Positions 1 through 7,161 of a stretch of DNA of 20,337 nucleotides are shown in pieces. Under the pieces are notes generated by a model. It was not told the origin of the DNA and ran no database searches. It was given only the letters and a program-made list of their open reading frames with translations. This DNA comes from Rhodoferax sp. (GTDB taxonomy: Bacteria > Pseudomonadota > Gammaproteobacteria > Burkholderiales > Burkholderiaceae_C): contig JAKFXU010000406.1 of the NCBI GenBank assembly GCA_021731215.1, positions 1 through 20,337 of the forward strand. Direction: 5' to 3'. Within the stretch, counting starts at the first letter, position 1, and each line of letters starts with the position of its first letter. Position numbers and translations under genes: made by a program.

Positions 1-1
1 G

Positions 2-1159
2 ACCAAGGTGCTGGACCGCATCCACATTCTGGAGGGGCGGCAACTGGTGCTGCTCAATATCGACGAAGTGATCGCCATCATTCGCCAGTCCGATGAACCG
101 AAGGCGGCGCTGATGGCGCGCTTCAAGCTGTCCTCCGCCCAAGCCGAGGACATTCTCGACATCCGCCTGCGCCAGTTGGCGCGCTTGGAAGCGATCAAGA
201 TCGAGCAGGAATTGAGCACGCTGCGCGACGAACAAAAGCGGCTGGAAGAAATCCTGGGCAGTCCGGCTGCGCTGCGCCGCTTGATGATCAAGGAAATCGA
301 GTTGGACGCCAAAACCTTCGCCGACCCACGCCGCACCCTGATCCAAGCGCAGAAGAAGGCGGTGCTGGAAGTCAAGGTGCTGGACGAACCGGTGACGGTG
401 GTGGTCAGCCAGAAAGGCTGGGTGCGCGCGCAGAAAGGCTGGGCCCGCGAGCGCGCCGGGGACAACGGCGCGGCCCTGGAGTACAACTTCAAGGCCGGTG
501 ACGCGCTGTATGGCACGTTTGAGTGCCGCACCGTAGACACGCTGCTGGCGTTTGGCAATAACGGGCGGGTCTATTCGGTGGCGGTGGCGCTGTTGCCGGG
601 CGCGCGCGGCGACGGCCAGCCGATTACCACGCTGCTGGAACTCGAAGCCGGCACCCAGCTGGCCTATTACTTTGCCGGCCCCGCCAGCGCCAGCCTGCTG
701 CTCAGCAGCTCGGGCGGCTACGGTTTTATTGCCACGGTGGAGAACATGACTTCCCGGCTGAAAGCCGGCAAGGCCTTCGTCACCTGCAACGCGGGCGAAG
801 TCCTGTGCCGGCCCTCGGTGGTGGCCAGCGCCGCCGGTGCCCTGCCGGTGCTGCCCGCCACCCATGTGGCCTGCGCCTCGGTTGGTGGACGCATCCTGAC
901 GTTCGAGCTCAGTGAGCTCAGGAACATGAGCCACGGCGGGCGTGGCCTGATGCTGATCGACTTGGAAGCCAAGGACGCGCTGGCCGGTGCTGCCGCCTAC
1001 ACGCGCAGCGTCAGGATTGAAGGCATTGGCCGGGGCGGCAAGCCGCGCGAAGAAACGCTGGAAATTCGCAGCCTCAACAACGCCCGGGCCGCCCGCGCGC
1101 GCAAGGGCAAGGCGGCGGATCTGGGCTTCAAGCCGGCGTTGATCATGCGCGTGGAGTAG
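2..1159 (+). CDS. parC: DNA topoisomerase IV subunit A, C-terminal part (5' end outside window)
   Basis: This is the C-terminal 385 residues of the ParC/GyrA family; the reading frame is open to the window edge, so the true start lies upstream. ParC is the breakage-reunion subunit of the type II topoisomerase that decatenates daughter chromosomes. The first ~100 residues are the end of the tower/coiled-coil domain, with the family-typical stretches ILDIRLRQLARLE and LIKEIELDAKTF-like segments. The rest is the C-terminal beta-pinwheel that wraps DNA. The pinwheel is degenerate and lacks an obvious GyrA box, which favours ParC over GyrA. The catalytic Tyr domain is not in the window. A hairpin followed by five T residues lies about 30 bp after the stop codon. 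It is a housekeeping gene that marks the edge of the accessory region. Confidence 0.93.
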   Translation, partial: TKVLDRIHILEGRQLVLLNIDEVIAIIRQSDEPKAALMARFKLSSAQAEDILDIRLRQLARLEAIKIEQELSTLRDEQKRLEEILGSPAALRRLMIKEIELDAKTFADPRRTLIQAQKKAVLEVKVLDEPVTVVVSQKGWVRAQKGWARERAGDNGAALEYNFKAGDALYGTFECRTVDTLLAFGNNGRVYSVAVALLPGARGDGQPITTLLELEAGTQLAYYFAGPASASLLLSSSGGYGFIATVENMTSRLKAGKAFVTCNAGEVLCRPSVVASAAGALPVLPATHVACASVGGRILTFELSELRNMSHGGRGLMLIDLEAKDALAGAAAYTRSVRIEGIGRGGKPREETLEIRSLNNARAARARKGKAADLGFKPALIMRVE

Positions 1160-1183
1160 CTTTATCGGGTGCTGCGTGGCGTT

Positions 1184-2125
1184 TCAGTGCGGGCCGGTGC
1201 GTGGCCGGTCTTTTTCAAAAAATAGCGCCGTGCAGATGCCGCGCAGCCACTGATTACCGGCATCATGGTGGTAACGGGCATGCCAATACTGCTTGACGGT
1301 AAAAGACGGAATCGCGAGCGGGCAGGGCAGCACGCGCAGACCGGCCGCGCGGGCCAGCGTTTCGCCGATGTGGCGTGGCAAGGTTGCGACCAGATCATTG
1401 GTCGACAAAATGGCTGACAGGCCCAGGAAGCCCGGCAGTTCCAGCAGCACACGGCGCTCGATGCCAAGCCTTTTCAGTGCGCCATCGAGCAACTGGTGGC
1501 CCGTGCCTGAGACGATGCCGATGTGCGCTTCTGCCACATAGTTCTTGAGCGTAAAAGTCTTGCCGATGCGCGGGTGGCGCGCGTTGCACAGGCAGATCCA
1601 ATCCTGCCCATACAGCGTTTGCTGGTAAAAACCAGCCTCCAGCCCCGGCACGAAGCCGAGCGCCAGATCGCCCTCGCCAGCCTGCAGCGCCGGCACCATG
1701 CGCGCGTCAATGGTGGCGGCCTCCAGCCGCACCTGCGGCGCCAGCGCGCGCACGTGGGAGAACAGGCGCGGCAGCAGTGTGATGTGGCTGGCGTCGGTCA
1801 TGAAGATGCGGAACTCGCGCTGCGCCGTGGCCGGGTCAAAGCGCGACTGTGATTCAGACATACGGCGCAAGCCTTCCAGCACTTCACGCACGGTGCCAAT
1901 CAGGGCGTCGGTGCGCGGCGTGGGCTGCATCCCTTCGGGGGTGCGCACAAACAGCGGGTCGCTCAACTGCTTGCGCAGGCGCGCCAGCCAGATGCTGACC
2001 GTCGGTTGACTTTGCCCCAGGCGCTCGGCCGCGCGCGTCACGCTGCGCGTGGTGTAGAGCAGATCGAGCAGGCGCAGCAGCTTGGTGTCGAGAAGCGCGG
2101 CGTCGCCGCTGTCGGCCTCACTCAT
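1184..2125 (-). CDS. LysR-family transcriptional regulator (NahR/NodD-like clade)
   Basis: A 313-residue LysR-type activator/repressor, of normal family length. The winged HTH occupies roughly residues 15-75, including SVTRAAERLGQSQPTVS and a following LARLRKQLSDPLFVRT stretch. The remainder is the periplasmic-binding-protein-like co-inducer domain. The pattern DPLFVRTPEGMQPTPR after the HTH is typical of the NahR/LinR/NodD group, many members of which sense aromatic acids. The start is the ATG at 2125, with GGAG about 10 nt upstream. It is divergent from the operon starting at 2258, and the region between holds an inverted repeat, so it probably controls that operon and itself. The inducer cannot be read from the sequence. 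Confidence 0.93.
   Translation of the reverse strand: MSEADSGDAALLDTKLLRLLDLLYTTRSVTRAAERLGQSQPTVSIWLARLRKQLSDPLFVRTPEGMQPTPRTDALIGTVREVLEGLRRMSESQSRFDPATAQREFRIFMTDASHITLLPRLFSHVRALAPQVRLEAATIDARMVPALQAGEGDLALGFVPGLEAGFYQQTLYGQDWICLCNARHPRIGKTFTLKNYVAEAHIGIVSGTGHQLLDGALKRLGIERRVLLELPGFLGLSAILSTNDLVATLPRHIGETLARAAGLRVLPCPLAIPSFTVKQYWHARYHHDAGNQWLRGICTALFFEKDRPRTGPH
1191..1215 (+). terminator. Intrinsic terminator of parC
   Basis: A GGCCGG stem (1192-1197), 7-nt loop and CCGGTC (1205-1210, one G-U pair) is followed directly by TTTTT (1211-1215). It stands 31 bp after the parC stop and overlaps the last codons of the convergent LysR gene. Confidence 0.7.
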
Positions 2126-2152
2126 GGCATTGGTACTCCATCAACATTAAAA

Positions 2153-2184
2153 AATGCAATGAAGTGTATTTCACGCATTGCATT
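2153..2184. promoter_or_regulatory. Probable LysR operator: 32-bp inverted repeat
   Basis: AATGCAATG (2153-2161) and CATTGCATT (2176-2184) form a perfect 9-bp inverted repeat with a 14-nt spacer. Nested on the same axis is TGAAGTGTATTTCA (2160-2173), itself TGAA-N6-TTCA and close to the T-N11-A LysR box. It lies in the divergent region, immediately upstream of and touching the -35 element at 2183, where LysR activators usually bind. Confidence 0.65.
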
Positions 2185-2211
2185 TACACGGTTTTATTTA
2201 AAACCTAGTAT
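2183..2211 (+). promoter_or_regulatory. Sigma-70 promoter of the 2258-6302 operon
   Basis: TTTACA (2183-2188, five of six matches to TTGACA), a 17-bp spacer and TAGTAT (2206-2211, four of six matches to TATAAT). The predicted transcript start is near 2218, giving a ~40-nt leader to the TTG start at 2258. The weak -10 beside a LysR-type site fits an activator-dependent promoter. Confidence 0.55.
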
Positions 2212-2257
2212 TCACCCCAACGGACCCCCGAGCAGTGTCCGCGACAAGGAGATAACT

Positions 2258-3208
2258 TTGAAAATTTGTGTGCTGGGCGCGGGCGCCCTGGGTTGCGCCA
2301 TTGGTGGCGTGTTGACCGAAGCGGGCAATGAGGTGTGGCTGGTCAACCGCGGCCAGGCCCATGTGGATGCCATGCGTCAAAAGGGCTTGACGATGCGGGA
2401 CGCGGGCGTTGAGCGTGTCGTCAAAGTGCATGCCACCACCGATTGCCGCGAGATCGCCGCGGCCTCCGGGGCGATGGACCTGGTCATCGTGCTGGTCAAG
2501 TCCTTCCATACCCGCGAAGCGATCACGGCCGCCACCTGCATTGTGGGTGAGCAGACGATGGTGTTGTCGCTGCAAAACGGCTTGGGCCATGAGGACGTGT
2601 TGGCCGATGTGGTGGGTCGCCAGAAGGTGCTGGCGGGCAAGACCTACGTCGGCGGTTTGATGCTTGGCCCCGGGCACATCACCATCGGCACCCGCGGCAA
2701 GGACACCCATATGGGTGAGCTCGATGGCGCGCTGACCGAGCGCGTGCAGCGCGTGGCGGCGGTCTTCAGCGCCGCCGGACTAGAGACTTTTGTCAGCGAC
2801 AACATCATGGGCACCATGTGGGACAAACTGCTGATCAACGTGGCCACCGGTGCTTTGAGTGGCATCACGGGTCTGACTTACGGCGAACTCTACCAGCAGC
2901 CCGAGTTGGAGACCTGTGGCGTGGCGGCGGTGGCCGAGGCCATGGCCGTGGCCAAGGCCAGCGGCATCGAGCTCAGCATGACCGCCCCGATCGAGGCCTG
3001 GCGCAAGGCCGGTGCGGGGTTGCCCTATGAATTCAAGACCTCGATGTTGCAGAGCCTGGAAAAGGGCTCGGTCACCGAGATTGATTTTGTCAATGGCGCG
3101 GTGGTGCGCCAGGGTGCGAAGTGCGGTGTGCCGACGCCGGTCAACCAGGCCCTCGTGGCTTGCATGAAGGGTGTGGAGCGGGCCATGCTGCTGGCTCAGA
3201 CCCGCTGA
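2258..3208 (+). CDS. Ketopantoate reductase (PanE/ApbA) family protein
   Basis: 316 residues with the family's usual length and layout: N-terminal Rossmann domain with GAGALG at 7-12, a QNGLG loop at 106-110, and a helical C-terminal domain with the catalytic-type Lys in MWDKLLIN (K190) and SVTEIDFVNG near 271-280 (E274). The family makes NADPH-dependent reductions of 2-keto acids such as ketopantoate to the 2-hydroxy acid. The start chosen is TTG at 2258, because AAGGAG (2246-2251) sits 6 nt before it and the protein then begins at the Rossmann strand; an open frame extends further upstream but has no support. Its place at the head of a catabolic operon under a LysR regulator suggests a paralog acting on another 2-keto or 2-hydroxy acid rather than in pantothenate synthesis. 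This last point is inference. Confidence 0.88.
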   Translation: MKICVLGAGALGCAIGGVLTEAGNEVWLVNRGQAHVDAMRQKGLTMRDAGVERVVKVHATTDCREIAAASGAMDLVIVLVKSFHTREAITAATCIVGEQTMVLSLQNGLGHEDVLADVVGRQKVLAGKTYVGGLMLGPGHITIGTRGKDTHMGELDGALTERVQRVAAVFSAAGLETFVSDNIMGTMWDKLLINVATGALSGITGLTYGELYQQPELETCGVAAVAEAMAVAKASGIELSMTAPIEAWRKAGAGLPYEFKTSMLQSLEKGSVTEIDFVNGAVVRQGAKCGVPTPVNQALVACMKGVERAMLLAQTR

Positions 3209-3247
3209 TTTTTGACCCTGTCCCAAATTTTTAAACAAGCGATTGCC

Positions 3248-3646
3248 ATGGCTTACACCCAAAAATCCTATCTTGAGCACGTGGCCGTGCGTGTGAGAGA
3301 CATTCAGTGGCACATCAACTTTTTTTATGAGGTGCTGGGCATGGAGGTGCGCGAGATCGACGGCCCCGCCGACGCTCCGCGCCAATACTGGACGCTGGGT
3401 GGCATGCAGCTCATCAGCGCGCCTGATTTCGAAGCGCCGCCCTCCAATGACGCGGGCTGGCTCGCTCATCTGGGCATCATGGTCGAAGACCTGGAAGCCG
3501 CGCTGGCAGCCGCCCAAAGCTGGGGCGTCAAGGCATTGCCGCAGGGCCGCAACTGGCTGCAGTTGCCGGACGGGCTGGCCGTGGAGTTGATCCAGGCTAG
3601 CGGTGACAGCGTGGCCAGGGTATTGGCCATCAACCCTAGAGCTTGA
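3248..3646 (+). CDS. VOC (glyoxalase/dioxygenase) superfamily protein
   Basis: A 132-residue single-chain vicinal-oxygen-chelate protein with two beta-alpha-beta-beta-beta modules. Candidate metal ligands in the glyoxalase I arrangement are H11 (LEHVAVRVRD), Q54 (MQLIS), H74 (AHLGIMVED) and E113 (VELIQA). VOC proteins include glyoxalase I, extradiol dioxygenases and epimerases, so the reaction is uncertain; the small size fits glyoxalase-like lyases or isomerases. The start is placed at ATG 3248, since the upstream in-frame TTG at 3212 would add 12 residues with no family counterpart. It lies 39 bp after the ketopantoate-reductase-like gene and 46 bp before the MaoC gene, within the same apparent operon. 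Confidence 0.85.
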   Translation: MAYTQKSYLEHVAVRVRDIQWHINFFYEVLGMEVREIDGPADAPRQYWTLGGMQLISAPDFEAPPSNDAGWLAHLGIMVEDLEAALAAAQSWGVKALPQGRNWLQLPDGLAVELIQASGDSVARVLAINPRA

Positions 3647-3692
3647 GTCACACGGCCCGCCCACCAACCCTCATTCATCGAGTGATAACGCC

Positions 3693-4172
3693 ATGCCCAA
3701 GCCCAATATCGAGTTCACCACCCCGGAAAAATACTGGGACGACGCCAAAGTTGGCGACCAATGCACCAGCCCGACCTACACCGTTACCGCCGAGCGCATT
3801 GACGCCTATGCCGAACTCATCGGCGACTACACACCCGTACATGTGGACGAGGCCTACGCCAAAGCCTCTCATTTCGGCTGCCGCGTGGCCCATGGCCTGA
3901 TGGGCCAGTCGGTGGCCGATGGCCTCAAGACGCAGAGCGAATACCGTTTTTTGCCCGGCATGTCACTGGGCTGGACCTGGGACTTTCTGCTGCCGATCAA
4001 GATCAACGATGTGCTGCACGTGAAGTTTCGCGTCGGCAGCCTGCGCGCCTCCAACAGCAAGCCGGGCTGGGGCATCGTGGTGATGCCGGCCGAACTGATC
4101 AACCAGCAGGGGCAGGTGGTGCAAAAGGGCGAGCACCGCCTGATGGTCCCCAAAAGGCCGCAGGCGGCTTGA
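3693..4172 (+). CDS. MaoC-like (hot-dog fold) enoyl-CoA hydratase/dehydratase
   Basis: A 159-residue protein of the MaoC dehydratase family. The hydratase-2 motif is clear: D45 and H50 in GDYTPVHVDEAYA, followed by FGCRVAHGLM (61-70). These proteins add water to, or remove it from, CoA thioesters, acting as (R)-specific enoyl-CoA hydratases; relatives act on mesaconyl-, itaconyl- or methylmalyl-type CoA esters. The start at ATG 3693 places the conserved region at the usual distance; an in-frame extension upstream overlaps the VOC gene and was not used. It precedes a class III CoA-transferase, a frequent pairing in which the transferase activates an acid that the hydratase then hydrates. The specific acid is unknown. 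Confidence 0.88.
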   Translation: MPKPNIEFTTPEKYWDDAKVGDQCTSPTYTVTAERIDAYAELIGDYTPVHVDEAYAKASHFGCRVAHGLMGQSVADGLKTQSEYRFLPGMSLGWTWDFLLPIKINDVLHVKFRVGSLRASNSKPGWGIVVMPAELINQQGQVVQKGEHRLMVPKRPQAA

Positions 4173-4186
4173 AGAATTCAGGGGTA

Positions 4187-4200
4187 CCGGCGGTCGCCGG
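4187..4200 (+). other. Compact GC hairpin between MaoC and CoA-transferase genes
   Basis: CCGGC (4187-4191), loop GGTC, GCCGG (4196-4200). There is no T-run directly after it, so it is more likely an RNA-processing or stability element within the operon transcript than a terminator. Confidence 0.3.
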
Positions 4201-4233
4201 GAGGGACGGAAATAACAGGGTCAACTTATTTTT

Positions 4234-5472
4234 ATGACTAATTCAACACCAGCCAAACCAACTCAAGCGCTGCCGCTGGCCGGCTTTCGCGTCATCGACT
4301 ACAGCCACTTTCTGGCCGGGCCTTACCTGTCGCGCTGCCTGGCGGCGCTGGGGGCCGAGGTGATCAAGGTCGAGCGTCCCAAAGCGGGCGATCCGGGCCG
4401 GGCCCATGCCTATTTCATCCAGGGCCAGAGTGGCTACTTCTTGCAGCAGAACATGGGCAAGCAAGGCTTGTGCATCAACCTGCGTGACCCGCGTGGCCTG
4501 GCGCTGATGCACAAGCTGACCGACACGGCCGATGTGTTTGTGGAGAACTACCGTCCCGGCGCGCTCGAAAAACTGGGCCTGGGCTACGAGGAGCTGTCCC
4601 GGCGCAACCCCGGTCTGGTGTACTGTTCAATTTCGGCCTACGGCCACACCGGCCCGGACGCGCACCGCGCCGGTTTCGGCCTGATTGCCGAGGCCAAGAG
4701 CGGCATCATGGCCATGGTGGGCGAGCCCGGCAGCACGCCGCCGCTGCTGCGCGTCTCGCTAGGCGACATGTATGCCGGCATCCACGGTGTGGCAGCCGTG
4801 TGTGCGGCGCTGCTGGGGCGCGTCAAGTCGGGCCGAGGCCAGCATATTGACCTGTCCTTGTACGACTGCCTGGTGTCCATGCACGACTATGCGGTGCAGT
4901 GCTACACGCTCTCGGGCGGCAAGGAAATTCCGCAGCAAACCGGGCACGACATGCCCCAAAGCACCCTGTACGGCGTCTTCACCGCCAGCGACGGCCACCT
5001 GGTGATTGCGGCGCAGGTGGACGACGCCTGGAAACGCTTTGCCATGGTTGTCGGTGGTGAAGCGCTGGCGGCGGATACCCGTTTTTACAGCGCCGACGGG
5101 CGCAACCAGAACCGCCTTGAAATATTGGCGCTGGCCAAAGCCTGGGTGTCGGGGCGCAGCGTGGCCCAGTGCCTGGCCGCGCTGGACGCGATTGACGTGC
5201 CCGCTGCCCGGGTGCAAGGGATTGACGAAGTGCTGGCCGACCCGCAGATTCAGGCGCGCAACATGGTGATCGAGCAGGAGCACCCGCTGCTGGGAAAAAT
5301 AAGAATGCCGAATCTGCCGTTCAGATTCTCCGAATGCGATACCTCGCCCACCTGCGTGGCACCCAGTATGGGCCAGCACAACCGCGACATTGCCGCCAGC
5401 CTGGGCTTCAGTGCCGACGATATCGATGTCATGGAGCGCGATGGCGTGCTGTATGCGGAGGTGCCAGCATGA
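4234..5472 (+). CDS. Class III (CaiB/BaiF) CoA-transferase
   Basis: 412 residues, typical for formyl-CoA-transferase-like enzymes. Landmarks in order are LAGFRVIDYSHFLAGPY (15-31), AEVIKVERP (41-49), VENYRPGALEKLGLGY (103-118), and the catalytic Asp at D178 in VSLGDMYAGIHG, which forms the acyl-aspartyl anhydride. It moves CoA between carboxylates such as succinyl-CoA and the pathway acid, without ATP. The ATG at 4234 has a poor Shine-Dalgarno, but the N-terminus matches family length. Its stop codon overlaps the start of the AroE-type gene (ATGA), so the two are translationally coupled. It follows the MaoC gene by 61 bp. The substrate is not predictable at this level. Confidence 0.93.
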   Translation: MTNSTPAKPTQALPLAGFRVIDYSHFLAGPYLSRCLAALGAEVIKVERPKAGDPGRAHAYFIQGQSGYFLQQNMGKQGLCINLRDPRGLALMHKLTDTADVFVENYRPGALEKLGLGYEELSRRNPGLVYCSISAYGHTGPDAHRAGFGLIAEAKSGIMAMVGEPGSTPPLLRVSLGDMYAGIHGVAAVCAALLGRVKSGRGQHIDLSLYDCLVSMHDYAVQCYTLSGGKEIPQQTGHDMPQSTLYGVFTASDGHLVIAAQVDDAWKRFAMVVGGEALAADTRFYSADGRNQNRLEILALAKAWVSGRSVAQCLAALDAIDVPAARVQGIDEVLADPQIQARNMVIEQEHPLLGKIRMPNLPFRFSECDTSPTCVAPSMGQHNRDIAASLGFSADDIDVMERDGVLYAEVPA

Positions 5473-6302
5473 CCGACCGATATGCCGTCATTGGCAACCC
5501 CATCCAGCAAAGCAAATCGCCCTTGATCCACGGCATGTTCGCCCAGGCCACCGGGCAGGACATGGAATACACCCTGCTTGAAACGCCGCTGGGGGGCTTT
5601 GCCGGTGCCGTTGACGCCTTCCGCGCCGCCGCAGGCAAAGGCATGAATGTGACCGCGCCATTCAAGCTTGATGCCTTTGCCTATGCCACCGAGCGCTCCG
5701 AGCGGGCACAACTGGCCGGGGCGGTGAATGCCTTGAAGTTTGAAGGCGCGCAGGTACTGGCCGAGAACTTTGACGGTGTCGGGCTGGTGCGTGATGTGAC
5801 CCATAATCTGCAGCGCCAGCTGAAGGGGCGCCGCGTGCTGCTGCTGGGCGCCGGGGGGGCCGCCCGTGGCGCGCTGTTGCCGTTCCTGGCACAGCAACCG
5901 GATCGGCTGGTGATTTGCAACCGCTCGCTTGAGAAAGCCCTTGAACTGGCCGCCATCGCTGCCAAGCAGGGCGCGGCGCCGGGCCAGGTGCTGGGCTGCA
6001 GCTACGCTGATCTGGACGGTCAAACCTTTGACGTGGTGTTCAACGCCACTTCGGCCAGTCTGCGCGGCGAACTGCCACCGGTGCCGGCCACGGTCTTTGC
6101 CAACTGTGGACTGGCTTATGAATTGGCCTATGGCAAGGGCCTGACGCCATTCTTGCGCCTGGCACAAAACGCCGGCGTGAAGCGGCTGGCCGACGGGGTC
6201 GGCATGCTGGCCGAGCAGGCGGCCGAAGCCTTTGCCTGGTGGCGCGGAGTACGCCCCGATACCCGCGCGGTGATCGCCAGGCTGAGCGTTGCGCTGGTGT
6301 GA
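5469..6302 (+). CDS. aroE: Shikimate dehydrogenase (AroE family), copy 1
   Basis: 277 residues with a near-canonical active site: SKSP at 15-18 (carboxylate-binding serines S15 and S17), catalytic K66 in NVTAPFK, N87 region AGAVNALK, and D102 in ENFDGVGL. The Rossmann motif GAGGAARG spans 127-134, and a CNRS segment at the end of beta-2 fits NADP(H). The enzyme interconverts 3-dehydroshikimate and shikimate. Deviations are Q14 in place of the usual His before SKSP and ENFDG instead of DNTDG. The gene overlaps the CoA-transferase stop by 4 bp. It may be the housekeeping aroE captured by this operon or a catabolic paralog; a second, more divergent copy lies at 11730-12557, and the rest of the genome is needed to decide. 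Confidence 0.9.
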   Translation: MTDRYAVIGNPIQQSKSPLIHGMFAQATGQDMEYTLLETPLGGFAGAVDAFRAAAGKGMNVTAPFKLDAFAYATERSERAQLAGAVNALKFEGAQVLAENFDGVGLVRDVTHNLQRQLKGRRVLLLGAGGAARGALLPFLAQQPDRLVICNRSLEKALELAAIAAKQGAAPGQVLGCSYADLDGQTFDVVFNATSASLRGELPPVPATVFANCGLAYELAYGKGLTPFLRLAQNAGVKRLADGVGMLAEQAAEAFAWWRGVRPDTRAVIARLSVALV

Positions 6303-6368
6303 ACAACGGTCCATGGTGCGCTATGCAAGCTCTGCGGATGGCTACTTCCCTGTCGTTCGATAGCGCTC

Positions 6369-6374
6369 TATACT
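6369..6374 (+). promoter_or_regulatory. -10 element of tetR; predicts a leaderless transcript
   Basis: TATACT (6369-6374, five of six matches) ends 6 bp before the ATG at 6381, so transcription would begin at or near the A of the start codon. No Shine-Dalgarno precedes the ATG. The -35 region (around 6346, TTCCCT) is weak. Confidence 0.5.
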
Positions 6375-6380
6375 TCGCGA

Positions 6381-7058
6381 ATGAACGAGTTAGTACATTC
6401 CGCGCGCACAACCAAGACTGCGGTCAAGGCTTCACCGGTGTCCCGCACCAACGATCCGGCCCGCACCATGGCCGGCATTCTGGAGGTCGCCACCACGGAG
6501 TTCGCCAACAAGGGCCTGAGCGGCGCGCGCATCGACGAAATTGCAGCCGCCACGCGCACCAGCAAGCGCATGATTTACTACTACTTCGGCAGCAAGGAGG
6601 GCCTGTATGTGGCCGTGCTGGAAGAATCCTACCGTCGCATGCGGAAAATCGAAGCCGAGCTGCATCTGGAGGACCTGGCGCCCGAGGCGGCCTTGCAGCG
6701 GCTGGTGGAATTTACTTTCGATCACCACCATGGCAACCCGGACTACATCCGCCTGGTGATGACCGAGAACATGGAGCGCGGCGCGTACCTGGCGCAAAGC
6801 AAGAGCATCCAGCAGCTCAATGTGCCCGCCATCCAGGCGATTCGGCTGCTGTACGACCGCGGTGTGGCGCAGGGCGTGTTCCGACCTGGGCTGGAGCCGA
6901 TCGACATTCACGCCTCGATTTCGGCGCTGACTTTCTTCAATGTCTCGAATCAGCACACCTTCGGCCTGATCTTTAAGAACGACACGCGCTCGCCACAAGC
7001 TGTTGCGGCGCGCCGCAACAGCATCACCGAGATGATTGTGCGTTTCGTTCGCGCCTGA
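6381..7058 (+). CDS. TetR-family transcriptional regulator
   Basis: 225 residues. After an unusual ~30-residue polar N-terminal tail, the TetR DNA-binding domain begins at about residue 30. Helix-turn-helix residues 48-70 include the hallmark SKRMIYYYFGSKEGLY. The C-terminal ligand/dimer domain is ~140 residues and resembles the AcrR-type group. The ATG at 6381 is supported by a -10 box placed so that the mRNA would be leaderless; an alternative start nearer residue 30 (AMG-less, M30) would give a more typical length. It stands directly upstream of the TRAP transporter on the same strand. A palindrome in the TRAP promoter and a similar sequence over its own start codon suggest it represses both. 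Confidence 0.9.
   Translation: MNELVHSARTTKTAVKASPVSRTNDPARTMAGILEVATTEFANKGLSGARIDEIAAATRTSKRMIYYYFGSKEGLYVAVLEESYRRMRKIEAELHLEDLAPEAALQRLVEFTFDHHHGNPDYIRLVMTENMERGAYLAQSKSIQQLNVPAIQAIRLLYDRGVAQGVFRPGLEPIDIHASISALTFFNVSNQHTFGLIFKNDTRSPQAVAARRNSITEMIVRFVRA
6385..6398. promoter_or_regulatory. Degenerate copy of the TetR operator over the tetR start
   Basis: ACGAGTTAGTACAT matches the perfect palindrome at 7109-7122 in 10 of 14 positions and begins 4 bp inside the coding sequence, next to the predicted transcript start. Binding here would give autorepression. Confidence 0.4.
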
Positions 7059-7098
7059 GATTCGTCAGGGGGCACCGCCATACAAGGGTAAATACCGA

Positions 7099-7127
7099 TT
7101 CATAAAAAACGAACTAGTTCGTACATT
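7099..7127 (+). promoter_or_regulatory. Promoter of the TRAP transporter operon
   Basis: TTCATA (7099-7104), a 17-bp spacer and TACATT (7122-7127) each match consensus in four of six positions. The spacer contains the palindromic operator. The leader to the GTG at 7158 would be about 24 nt. Confidence 0.5.
7109..7122. promoter_or_regulatory. Perfect 14-bp palindrome, probable TetR operator
   Basis: ACGAACTAGTTCGT is its own reverse complement. It lies 50 bp after tetR and fills most of the spacer between the -35 and -10 elements of the TRAP promoter, the classic position for a TetR-family repressor site. Confidence 0.7.
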
Positions 7128-7155
7128 ATCGAATATTGATCCTGAAGGAGAGAGA

Positions 7156-7161
7156 ATGTGA
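7156..7161 (+). promoter_or_regulatory. ATGTGA start-stop overlapping the GTG start of dctQ
   Basis: AAGGAG (7145-7150) is followed by ATG at 7156, which is immediately closed by TGA. The real gene starts at the GTG embedded in it (7158). Both starts lie within working distance of the same ribosome-binding site, so initiation at the ATG would be unproductive and could lower or tune DctQ synthesis. Confidence 0.45.

Noticed and set aside
2006..2257. 84-codon N-terminal extension of the ketopantoate-reductase-like protein
   Set aside because: It would run through the LysR gene's 5' end and the operator/promoter region. The TTG at 2258 has an AAGGAG and starts at the Rossmann strand.
5250..6314. 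Antisense open frame of 354 codons opposite the first aroE
   Set aside because: Compositional shadow of a GC-rich gene; no domain pattern, while the + strand reads as AroE.
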